Below, one piece after another: positions 6,566-13,273 of a stretch of 49,958 bases of DNA. This stretch comes from an uncultured Lactobacillus sp. (GTDB lineage Bacteria > Bacillota > Bacilli > Lactobacillales > Lactobacillaceae). A program made the translations under genes and the position numbers. The stretch spans positions 1 through 49,958 of the forward strand of contig NZ_CABUIW010000010.1 of NCBI RefSeq assembly GCF_902491705.1. The letters run 5' to 3'. Below the pieces are notes generated by a model. It worked only from the letters and a program-made list of their open reading frames with translations. It had not been told where the DNA came from and ran no database searches. Position 1 is the first letter of the stretch. Each line of letters opens with the position of its first letter.

Positions 6566-7738
6566 GTGCGAAGAATAAGTAATGCAATATATGCAGTTGT
6601 TTGGAGTGCTATTATTGGCATGATTACAGCCGGCTATTTAAACTTAATTAACTGGATTATTCAAATGATCTGGGGACAATATATGGCTGCTCCATCTAAG
6701 AATCTTTGGTATCCATTTATTATTTGTATTCCGTTCGGCTTTTTAATTGGCTTCTTAAATAATCGTCTAGGTTCGTATCCTTTAACCATTAAGGAAGTAT
6801 TATTTTCAGTAAAAAAGAATGGCAAGGTCAATTATCATGATTGGTGGAAAACTGCCGTTTTAGGACTGTCCTCATTAGGCGCTGGCGGCAGTATTGGTCC
6901 TGAAGCTTCAACCACTGTTATTGTGAGTGGGATGATCAATTGGCTAGGCGATCGATTGCGCTGGGCTAGACAATTTAATAAGAATATTTGGCTTGCTAGA
7001 ATGCCAGACCAAGAACTAGAAGATAGTCAGCGATTTGGATCACTGTTTAAAAATAAAAAGCTAGAAAAATTGATTATTTCGCTACTGGTAATAATTGGTA
7101 TCATGGGTGCCGCAGTTATTTTTAAGTTATTCCCAGAAAATGGCGTATTTGGCATCCATAATCGTGCAATTCACTGGTCCTGGATAAGTTTAGTTAATGT
7201 AGTGCCAGCGTTAGTTGTAGGACTGATTTTTGGCTATTTCTTTGTTCATTTAGAAAATTGGTTCTCAACTTTAATCAATGTTCGAATCCCTAAAATCTGG
7301 CAAGGTGGTATTTTTGGCATCATCTTAGCCTTAAGTTCATTATTTAGTATCGATATGCTTTTTTCAGGAGAATTTAGAATTGTTCCTTTTAGTGATAAGA
7401 TGCTTCAATTCTCCGTTCTATATTTGTTAATTATTGGTGTAGGTAAAGCGATCATTACTAATTTGGGCTTCGTGATGGGCTGGCGCGGAGGAACGATTTT
7501 CCCAGCAATCTTTTGCAGTGTTGCAGTTGGCGGTGCCCTTGCTCAAATGCTTCCAGGTGATCCCCGAATTGCCATTTCAATTGTGTTAACTACTAGTTTG
7601 ATGGTGATTCTAAAAAACGCACCACTAGTAATAATTTTGCTGTCATTGTTAATTTCAATTCAATTAGCGCCAATAGTGATTGCTGTGTCACTAGTGATGG
7701 CTTTAGTTCAAAAAAGAATAGTTAAACAAAAAAGCTAG
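6566..7738 (+). CDS. ClC-family chloride channel/transporter
   Basis: A ~390-residue polytopic membrane protein. Selectivity-filter motifs are present: 'GAGGSIGPEAS' (G-x-x-G-P-E) near residue 105 and 'GWRGGTIFPAIF' near 310. It lacks C-terminal CBS domains and belongs to the short bacterial branch. The E in GPE is the gating-glutamate position of transporters. About ten hydrophobic segments are visible. The GTG at 6566 is chosen because AAGGGGATGA lies ~8 bases upstream; in-frame ATG 6554 and TTG 6524 would place the Shine-Dalgarno within or after the start. Likely function is H+/Cl- (or fluoride-like anion) exchange; the anion is unproven. It follows the sirtuin gene but may have its own promoter. 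Confidence 0.85.
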   Translation: MRRISNAIYAVVWSAIIGMITAGYLNLINWIIQMIWGQYMAAPSKNLWYPFIICIPFGFLIGFLNNRLGSYPLTIKEVLFSVKKNGKVNYHDWWKTAVLGLSSLGAGGSIGPEASTTVIVSGMINWLGDRLRWARQFNKNIWLARMPDQELEDSQRFGSLFKNKKLEKLIISLLVIIGIMGAAVIFKLFPENGVFGIHNRAIHWSWISLVNVVPALVVGLIFGYFFVHLENWFSTLINVRIPKIWQGGIFGIILALSSLFSIDMLFSGEFRIVPFSDKMLQFSVLYLLIIGVGKAIITNLGFVMGWRGGTIFPAIFCSVAVGGALAQMLPGDPRIAISIVLTTSLMVILKNAPLVIILLSLLISIQLAPIVIAVSLVMALVQKRIVKQKS

Positions 7739-7762
7739 AAGATGATTCTTCTAGCTTTTTTC
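7728..7762. terminator. Bidirectional terminator between convergent genes
   Basis: Stem AAAAAGCTAGAAG / CTTCTAGCTTTTT overlapping the ClC stop codon. T runs on both strands serve the ClC gene and the convergent hypothetical gene. Confidence 0.85.
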
Positions 7763-7763
7763 A

Positions 7764-8279
7764 TTATTTAGTTAACTTATGTACCTTATGAGCGATGACC
7801 ATTTCCTTGTTACGATCCTCATAAATAGCATCTTTGACATAGTTCCAAGGTGCCATTAAGCGGTCCTTACTATTTTTACGGAAAAGGAAATCTGCATGGT
7901 GATTGTCTAGGTGTCGCAAATATCTCTTAGCATTTTGAATATGAGTATGATGCTTTAATGCGAGTCTAGGCTCGAAGTCGATAATTTTATGATCAGCATT
8001 GAAAACTGGTGTAACTCTGTGGTGCCAGTTCTTGATGTCGGAAATGTGTTGGCTGACCTTTTTACCAGCTTCTACAATATTCTTCTTAGTGGCCAAACTA
8101 TTCTGATCTCTTAACTCTGCATGTGGATCTAGATAATAGTTTCCTAAACCATCTTGCCGATAAAGTCTTAATTTCTTGAACGATTTGTTCTTTTTATCCA
8201 TTTTAACTTCGATAACATCACCATTAACGTGATTCATTAAATACATGTGATGTTTTTTAGTATAATTAACTTTTCTCAT
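7764..8279 (-). CDS. Hypothetical basic, histidine-rich protein
   Basis: A 171-residue protein that I do not recognise. It has no signal peptide or membrane segment. It is strongly basic and contains four separate His-His pairs (KKHHMY, NWHHRV, LKHHTHI, DNHHADF), with the last two in a helical stretch 'ALKHHTHIQNAKRYLRHLDNHHADFLFRK'. ATG 8279 is preferred over the upstream start at 8351 because AGGGGTGA precedes it and the extra 24 codons look non-coding. The pattern suggests metal or nucleic-acid binding, but no family match is claimed. It ends at a shared terminator with the ClC gene. Confidence 0.6.
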   Translation of the reverse strand: MRKVNYTKKHHMYLMNHVNGDVIEVKMDKKNKSFKKLRLYRQDGLGNYYLDPHAELRDQNSLATKKNIVEAGKKVSQHISDIKNWHHRVTPVFNADHKIIDFEPRLALKHHTHIQNAKRYLRHLDNHHADFLFRKNSKDRLMAPWNYVKDAIYEDRNKEMVIAHKVHKLTK

Positions 8280-8366
8280 GATCAGAATTTCACCCCTATT
8301 CAACCTAAAAATTATAAACATATTTTTAGTGGATGTATAGCAGAATAACACAAATTTTTGATTAAA

Positions 8367-8690
8367 TCATCTCAAAACGTTTTCTAACTCTTTACTAAAC
8401 TCACTTTTTTGTAAAGTAGTTGTTAAATAATAGACAGTAGCTTGCTTATCGTGAACGGTAAAAGCTATTCTGACAGATCCAGTATTGCCTAAATTAAGCC
8501 GCATTTCATAGCAGGGAAGATCATTGATTTTTCTTCTGGTAGCTAACTTCACCTTACTCATGCCAGTTTGAGTTTCTTTTTCAATAGCAGAGCCGATTTT
8601 ATTTTGAGCTAATTTTTTAGTTTGAGGATGTTTTTTAAAAAAGGCCTTGCAACCATTTTTATCAAAATTAAGGTCAATCAACAACACCAC
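8367..8690 (-). CDS. Small RelE/HigB-like protein, possible orphan toxin
   Basis: A 107-residue basic protein starting at GTG 8690 or at one of the next in-frame GTG/TTG codons. The second half, 'LPCYEMRLNLGNTGSVRIAFTVHDKQATVYYLTTTLQKSEF', has the strand pattern and R-I-x-F core of RelE/ParE-superfamily toxins, with K-x-x near the end. The first half 'GCKAFFKKHPQTKKLAQNKIGSAIEKE' would be the usual helical hairpin. No antitoxin gene lies next to it on either side. A promoter-like TTGTAA-18-TAAAAT precedes it on the minus strand. The toxin assignment rests on fold-like pattern only and is tentative. Confidence 0.45.
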   Translation of the reverse strand: MVLLIDLNFDKNGCKAFFKKHPQTKKLAQNKIGSAIEKETQTGMSKVKLATRRKINDLPCYEMRLNLGNTGSVRIAFTVHDKQATVYYLTTTLQKSEFSKELENVLR

Positions 8691-9035
8691 TTCTTTCTAT
8701 ATTATAATTTTACTTTTTTTATAAAAGAACTTACAAGATTTTATCTAAGAGTAGTTTTTTTACTGTTTAATAAGGAAAGAAAGCGTAATATTATAAAAAC
8801 GGCGTTTAATTATTATGAAAACGGTGTTACTGTGAAGCTGGACGTTATATAAAGATAATTATGTTTCTATAATTTGTTGTATAAAAAACATGCTTAGCTA
8901 GTTAAATAGCTAAGCATGATGTCCCATAATATATCCGTTCGCAGTACTGCGAACGGTTTTATTTTAGAAAAAATTTTCCAAAAAGAAAAGGGTATTTTGG
9001 CATTTTTTTGGAAAAGTAATTGAAAGGACATAATT
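8691..9035. other. 345-bp gene-free stretch with repeats and hairpins
   Basis: It lies between two divergently transcribed small genes. From left to right it contains AT-rich promoter-like DNA (8700-8760); a direct repeat AAAACGGCGTTTAA (8796) and AAAACGGTGTTA (8818), 22 bases apart; a TATAAT at 8868-8873; two strong hairpins (8889-8918 and 8935-8956); and an inverted repeat TTTTCCAAAAA / TTTTTGGAAAA (8974-8984 / 9005-9015) just before the next gene. A 76-codon open frame across 8622-8852 has no ribosome binding site and unlikely composition and is not called. Confidence 0.6.
8880..8962 (+). ncRNA. Candidate small RNA with two hairpins
   Basis: TATAAT (8868-8873) would start a transcript near 8880. 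It would fold into a perfect 12-bp hairpin CATGCTTAGCTA / TAGCTAAGCATG (6-base loop) and a perfect 10-bp hairpin CCGTTCGCAG / CTGCGAACGG followed by TTTTATTTT, a good intrinsic terminator. The -35 is weak (TTATAT at 8845). On the minus strand the first hairpin is followed by TTTTTTAT, so the structure could instead be a bidirectional terminator. No gene on either strand points into it. Confidence 0.35.
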
Positions 9036-9308
9036 ATGCGTTTGATTCCTGTTAAACAGGCAACGACTATACTTAAGAAAATGTGCAGTCCGAAAAGCAC
9101 GTATCAAGAAATAAAGTTATTAACGGCTAAGAAAGATCGCTCAATTACAGTTAAAAATGATGGTAAAAGTCTGACTTTAATTGAAGATGGTTATTTGCAT
9201 TTAAATAAGAGCTATTCACTAGATGATCCCGCTGAGTGCCGGCATGCATTACTTGCTGCTTTTAAAAAAGAATTTCCACGTAGTAATCGGGCCTATTTAA
9301 TGCAGTGA
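9036..9308 (+). CDS. Conserved-type small hypothetical protein
   Basis: A 90-residue soluble, basic protein with a good ribosome binding site (GAAAGGAC, 7 bases before ATG). It appears to be alpha/beta: 'MRLIPVKQATTILKKMCSPKSTYQEIKLLTAKKDRSITVKNDGKSLTLIEDGYLHLNKSYSLDD'. I do not recognise the family. It is followed at 31 bases by the promoter region of glyA and stands alone. An inverted repeat ends 20 bases before its start codon and could be an operator. Confidence 0.6.
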   Translation: MRLIPVKQATTILKKMCSPKSTYQEIKLLTAKKDRSITVKNDGKSLTLIEDGYLHLNKSYSLDDPAECRHALLAAFKKEFPRSNRAYLMQ

Positions 9309-9328
9309 AAAATGGCAAATAGTATAAT
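9301..9328 (+). promoter_or_regulatory. glyA promoter
   Basis: TATAAT at 9323-9328 with a weak -35 (TGCAGT, 9301-9306) 16 bases upstream. Transcription would begin near 9335, which argues against ATG 9340 as the glyA start. Confidence 0.5.
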
Positions 9329-9369
9329 TTTAGATATAGATGAGCAAAGTTAAAAAAGGAGGCCTTTCT

Positions 9370-10605
9370 TTGAAATACGCAGAAAAATCACCAGCATTGT
9401 GGGATGCAATTCACAAAGAAGAAAAACGACAACAAGATACGATTGAATTAATCGCTTCAGAAAATATTGTTTCTGATGCAGTTAGAGAAGCCCAAGGTTC
9501 AGTTTTGACCAATAAATACGCTGAAGGCTACCCTGGTCGACGTTATTACGGCGGCTGTCAATATATCGATGAAGTAGAACAACTAGCAATTGATTATGCT
9601 AAGAAGCTATTTAATGCAAAATTTGCTAACGTTCAACCTCACTCTGGTTCTCAAGCTAACATGGCTGTTTACCAAGCACTTTTAAAACCAGGTGACGTAA
9701 TTTTAGGAATGGGCATGGATGCCGGTGGTCACCTTACTCACGGTGCTAAAGTTAACTTCAGTGGTAAAGAATATAAATCTTATTCATATGGCTTAAACAT
9801 TGAAACAGAAGAACTTGATTTTGATCAAATTCGCAAGATTGCACTAGAAGTTAAGCCTAAGTTGATCGTAGCGGGTGCTTCTGCATACAGCCGTATTATT
9901 GACTGGCAAAAGTTCCGTGAGATTGCCGACGAAGTTGGCGCATATTTAATGGTAGATATGGCTCATATTGCTGGATTAGTTGCTACAGGACAACATCCAA
10001 GTCCAATTCCAGTTGCCGATGTTGTAACAACTACTACACATAAGACTTTACGTGGTCCTCGTGGAGGAATGATCTTATCTAATAATCTTGAAATTGGTAA
10101 AAAGATCAACTCCGCATTGTTCCCAGGTATTCAAGGTGGACCACTTGAACACGTTATTGCTGGTAAAGCGCAAGCTTTATACGAAGATTTGCAACCACAA
10201 TTTACTGATTACATTAAGCAAGTGATTAAGAATGCTAAGGCAATGGCTGAAGTCTTTAATGAATCAGAAAATATTCGCGTTGTATCTGGCGGCACTGATA
10301 ATCACTTGATGATTATTGATATTACAGATACTGGTTTAACTGGAAAAGATGCACAAAAGTTGCTTGATTCTGTAAATATCACTACTAATAAGGAATCTAT
10401 CCCAGGCGATAAGCGTAGCCCATTCATCACTAGCGGTTTAAGAATAGGTACACCAGCTGTTACTAGCCGTGGTTTTGATGAAGATGATGCTAAGAAGACT
10501 GCTTCATTAATTATTGAGATTTTATCTAATCCAGAAGATGAAAAAACGATTGAACATGTAAAAGAAGAAGTTCACGCTTTAACGCAAAAACATCCTATTG
10601 ACTAA
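9370..10605 (+). CDS. glyA: Serine hydroxymethyltransferase
   Basis: Converts serine and tetrahydrofolate to glycine and 5,10-methylene-THF, the main source of one-carbon units; a cytoplasmic PLP enzyme. Clear signatures are 'ELIASENIVSDAVREAQGSVLTNKYAEGYPGRRYYGG', 'QPHSGSQANMAVY', 'MVDMAHIAGL' and the PLP lysine in 'TTTTHKTLRGPRGG' (K225). The length of 411 residues is standard. The TTG at 9370 is chosen because AAAGGAGG lies 7 bases upstream; ATG 9340 would put the Shine-Dalgarno inside the gene and the start almost at the transcript end. It is monocistronic, between its own promoter and a GC-rich terminator. Confidence 0.97.
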   Translation: MKYAEKSPALWDAIHKEEKRQQDTIELIASENIVSDAVREAQGSVLTNKYAEGYPGRRYYGGCQYIDEVEQLAIDYAKKLFNAKFANVQPHSGSQANMAVYQALLKPGDVILGMGMDAGGHLTHGAKVNFSGKEYKSYSYGLNIETEELDFDQIRKIALEVKPKLIVAGASAYSRIIDWQKFREIADEVGAYLMVDMAHIAGLVATGQHPSPIPVADVVTTTTHKTLRGPRGGMILSNNLEIGKKINSALFPGIQGGPLEHVIAGKAQALYEDLQPQFTDYIKQVIKNAKAMAEVFNESENIRVVSGGTDNHLMIIDITDTGLTGKDAQKLLDSVNITTNKESIPGDKRSPFITSGLRIGTPAVTSRGFDEDDAKKTASLIIEILSNPEDEKTIEHVKEEVHALTQKHPID

Positions 10606-10615
10606 AAAATAGACT

Positions 10616-10644
10616 AGCCCCGGTTTTCGACCGGGGCTCTTTTT
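10616..10644 (+). terminator. glyA terminator
   Basis: Perfect 9-bp GC-rich stem AGCCCCGGT / ACCGGGGCT with a 5-base loop, followed by CTTTTTG. Confidence 0.92.
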
Positions 10645-10694
10645 GTTATAATTTAAAGCTAAAACAAGAGGGTAAGAATAGGATAAGTGATTAT

Positions 10695-12287
10695 TTGGAA
10701 AAAATAAAACGACATAAAATAGGGCTGTTTTCAGCCATTATGCTGGCACTTAATTCACTGATTGGTTCAGGCTGGTTATTTGGTTCAGGTTCGGCTGCCA
10801 AAATAGCTGGTCCAGCTGCCATTCTTTCGTGGATTTTAGGTGCCGTAATTATCATTGCAATTGCGTTAACGTATGTAGAACTTGGTTCGATGTTTCCTGA
10901 AAGTGGAGGAATGAGTCGATACGCACAATATAGCCACGGGCCACTCTTAGGTTTTATTGCAGCGTGGGCTAATTGGATTTCTTTGGTCACGCTGGTACCT
11001 ATGGAAGCTGTGGCTGCCGTGCAATATATGAGTTCATGGCCATGGTCGTGGGCTAATTGGACTAAGAACTTTATCAAGCATGGCGACATTACTTTTGAAG
11101 GAATTGGTGTTGTATTTATTTTTATGCTCATTTTTACCATGATCAACTTCTGGTCGGTAAAAATTATGACGCACTTCACTAATTTGATTTCAATTTTTAA
11201 GATTTTGCTACCAACGTTAACGATTATTGTCTTAATCTGTAGCGGCTTCCATGCACAAAACTTCGGTTCAAATATTCATGAATTTATGCCATATGGTACA
11301 CGGTCAATTTTTGAAGCGACCTCAGTTTCAGGAATCATTATGTCTTATGATGCCTTTCAAACTGTGATTAACATGGGTGGCGAATTGAAGAATCCACGTA
11401 AAAATATTGTGCGTGGGGTACTGATTTCAATGCTGATTACGGCTGCAATCTATATCATGCTTCAAGTTACCTTTATTGGTGCAGTGGAACCAAGCATGCT
11501 TGCTAAAGTGGGCTGGCATGGAATTGACTTTACTTCACCATTTGCGGATTTGGCAATTATTTTAGGAATCAATTGGCTAGTAATTTTGCTTTACCTTGAT
11601 GCGTTTGTCTCGCCATTTGGTACAGGTGTCGCATTTGTAGCTACTGCTTCAAGAGCACTTGCTGCGATGACTCATACGCGCCATTTGCCAAAATGGTTAG
11701 GACGACTTAATCAAAAGTACTTAATTCCTCGTTATGCGATGGTCTTGGACCTGATTTTAGCTGCGATTTTGGTTAGTTTATTTAGAAACTGGAACTTGCT
11801 TGCAACAGTAATTACTGCCGCTACGTTAATTGCTTATTTAACCGGTCCAGTTACTGTAATGACTTTGAGAAAAATTGCTCCAAATCTTGATCGTCCATTT
11901 AAGCCACGCTACATGCCATGGCTTGCACCAATTGCTTTTGTTTTAACCAGTCTGGCAATCTATTGGTCAATGTGGCCAACGACTATTCAGGTTATTTTAG
12001 TAATTGCTTTGGGCTTACCAGTTTATATTTATTATGAAATTCGCTACCAACATTCAAACTTAAAGGCTCAATTAAAGCATTGCTGGTGGATGATTGTTTA
12101 TTTGATCTTTATGTCGATTATGTCATACATTGGCAGTAGCGGTTTTGGCGGACAAGATTTTATTAAATATCCATTTGATTTTGTGGTGATTATCATCGTT
12201 TCACTTGGCTTTTACTACTGGGGAATTCATTCAAGTTTAGAAAAGCTTGATCCTTATGCAGAAAATATCGCTAAAAACAAAAAATAA
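10695..12287 (+). CDS. APC-family amino acid permease
   Basis: A 530-residue membrane protein with about 12-14 hydrophobic segments. It opens with the APC signature 'GLFSAIMLALNSLIGSGWLFGSGSAAKIAGPAAILSWILGAVI' and continues 'YVELGSMFPESGGMSRYAQYSHGPLLGFIAAWANWIS'. The 'GGELKNPRKNIVRGV' loop and 'ATASRALAAMTHTRHLPKWLGRLNQKYLIPRYA' are typical of amino acid/polyamine:H+ symporters and antiporters. The substrate is not readable. The start is TTG 10695 behind AGGATAAGTGA. It is transcribed alone between two terminators. The C-terminal ~60 residues extend past the usual core with two additional hydrophobic stretches. Confidence 0.9.
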   Translation: MEKIKRHKIGLFSAIMLALNSLIGSGWLFGSGSAAKIAGPAAILSWILGAVIIIAIALTYVELGSMFPESGGMSRYAQYSHGPLLGFIAAWANWISLVTLVPMEAVAAVQYMSSWPWSWANWTKNFIKHGDITFEGIGVVFIFMLIFTMINFWSVKIMTHFTNLISIFKILLPTLTIIVLICSGFHAQNFGSNIHEFMPYGTRSIFEATSVSGIIMSYDAFQTVINMGGELKNPRKNIVRGVLISMLITAAIYIMLQVTFIGAVEPSMLAKVGWHGIDFTSPFADLAIILGINWLVILLYLDAFVSPFGTGVAFVATASRALAAMTHTRHLPKWLGRLNQKYLIPRYAMVLDLILAAILVSLFRNWNLLATVITAATLIAYLTGPVTVMTLRKIAPNLDRPFKPRYMPWLAPIAFVLTSLAIYWSMWPTTIQVILVIALGLPVYIYYEIRYQHSNLKAQLKHCWWMIVYLIFMSIMSYIGSSGFGGQDFIKYPFDFVVIIIVSLGFYYWGIHSSLEKLDPYAENIAKNKK

Positions 12288-12296
12288 TCAAAAATA

Positions 12297-12336
12297 AAAA
12301 GTTGTTGAGAAAATTTTCTCAGCAACTTTTTTATTT
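12297..12336. terminator. Bidirectional terminator between convergent genes
   Basis: 16-bp stem AAAGTTGTTGAGAAAA / TTTTCTCAGCAACTTT with one G-T pair and T runs on both strands. It serves the permease and the HAD phosphatase, whose stop codon lies in the right-hand flank. Confidence 0.88.
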
Positions 12337-13161
12337 ATTGGCTTCATTTAAATAGCGATTAAGCACCTTGAATACGCCACTGTCGTTGTTACTTGGAGCA
12401 ATATATTTAGCTATTTTTTTAACGCTGTCTTGGCCATTTTCCATTGCGTAGCTAAAGCCGGCCAGTTTCAGCATTTCAATATCATTTTCACCATCACCAA
12501 AGGCAATCAATTCGCTTCTTGGCACATCAAGGTAAGCTAAGAATTCTTTTAAGCCAGTAGCTTTGTTAACGCCTTGAGGGATGATATCCATATAATTCCA
12601 TCCACTAGTTGTGACATGAATTTTTTCAATACTACGGCTGTTAAAACCATATTCTAATTCATGTCTAACCTTGCTAGGGTAGTCGACAGTAATCTTAGTA
12701 TATTGATCATTTTCTGGGATTTGAGCAAAATCATCGATTTCAATGCTGTTAGGGTAGAAGTAGTGGTGAGATCTTTTGAATTCTGCTGGCGTACTCTTTA
12801 AAAAGTATGAGTGTTTAGCGCCGCTGACTAAAAGCGTGTCAACTGAGCCGGGGTAGCGCAATTTCATGTAGTCGATCAAGTGCAAGATGCCTTTTTTAGA
12901 AAACGTGGTTGTACGAATAATCTTGCCATCGCGAACAAGAACAGCACCGTTATCTGCTACAAAGTCGACTGAGTCGATGAAGTCTTTGAAGTCATCATTA
13001 AGTCGTCCTGCAGGGCGGCCACTTGCAATAATGAAGTGTGCGCCGTGTTTGTGTAGACGATAGAGAATTTCGCCAAACATTTCATGATCGTATTCTTTTT
13101 GATCATTTTCAAAAGTACCGTCGACATCCACAGCGACGGCTTTAAAAGGAAGTTGTTTCAT
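12331..13161 (-). CDS. Cof-type HAD-superfamily sugar phosphatase
   Basis: A 276-residue class IIB HAD hydrolase. Motif I is 'AVDVDGTF' (nucleophile D12, acid/base D14), motif II 'IIASGRP', a lysine in 'VNKATGLKEFL', and motif IV 'FGDGENDIEMLKLAG'. Between ~85 and 190 lies the C2 cap typical of Cof/YidA-like phosphatases. These dephosphorylate sugar phosphates, PLP or FMN with broad specificity, so the substrate is open. It is divergent from the alpha-glucosidase gene, which suggests but does not prove a sugar-phosphate substrate. Confidence 0.9.
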   Translation of the reverse strand: MKQLPFKAVAVDVDGTFENDQKEYDHEMFGEILYRLHKHGAHFIIASGRPAGRLNDDFKDFIDSVDFVADNGAVLVRDGKIIRTTTFSKKGILHLIDYMKLRYPGSVDTLLVSGAKHSYFLKSTPAEFKRSHHYFYPNSIEIDDFAQIPENDQYTKITVDYPSKVRHELEYGFNSRSIEKIHVTTSGWNYMDIIPQGVNKATGLKEFLAYLDVPRSELIAFGDGENDIEMLKLAGFSYAMENGQDSVKKIAKYIAPSNNDSGVFKVLNRYLNEANK

Positions 13162-13207
13162 TTAATTACCTCTAAAAATTTTGATACCGTTAACAGTTTA
13201 CCATTTC

Positions 13208-13237
13208 TTGCAAGTGCTTACATATATTCTTTATATT
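13208..13237 (+). promoter_or_regulatory. Alpha-glucosidase promoter with cre site over the -35
   Basis: TTGCAA (13208-13213) with TTATAT (13231) or TATATT (13232) at 17-18 bases. The 16-mer at 13208-13223 (TTGCAAGTGCTTACAT) fits the CcpA operator consensus WTGNAARCGNWWWCAW with one mismatch and covers the -35 box, the placement expected for catabolite repression. Confidence 0.7.
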
Positions 13238-13273
13238 AATACTAAAAGAATATTAGAACTAGAGGTATAAATT

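Noticed and set aside
8622..8852. Open frame of 76 codons on the plus strand
   Set aside because: No ribosome binding site, runs antisense through the small toxin-like gene and is Phe/Lys-rich as expected for random AT-rich DNA.
8894..9100. Minus-strand frame of 68 codons across the hairpins
   Set aside because: It translates the hairpin and inverted-repeat DNA and overlaps the better-supported 9036 gene.
10691..11179. 162-codon frame antisense to the permease gene
   Set aside because: Shadow of the strongly coding plus strand; no ribosome site and no family resemblance.
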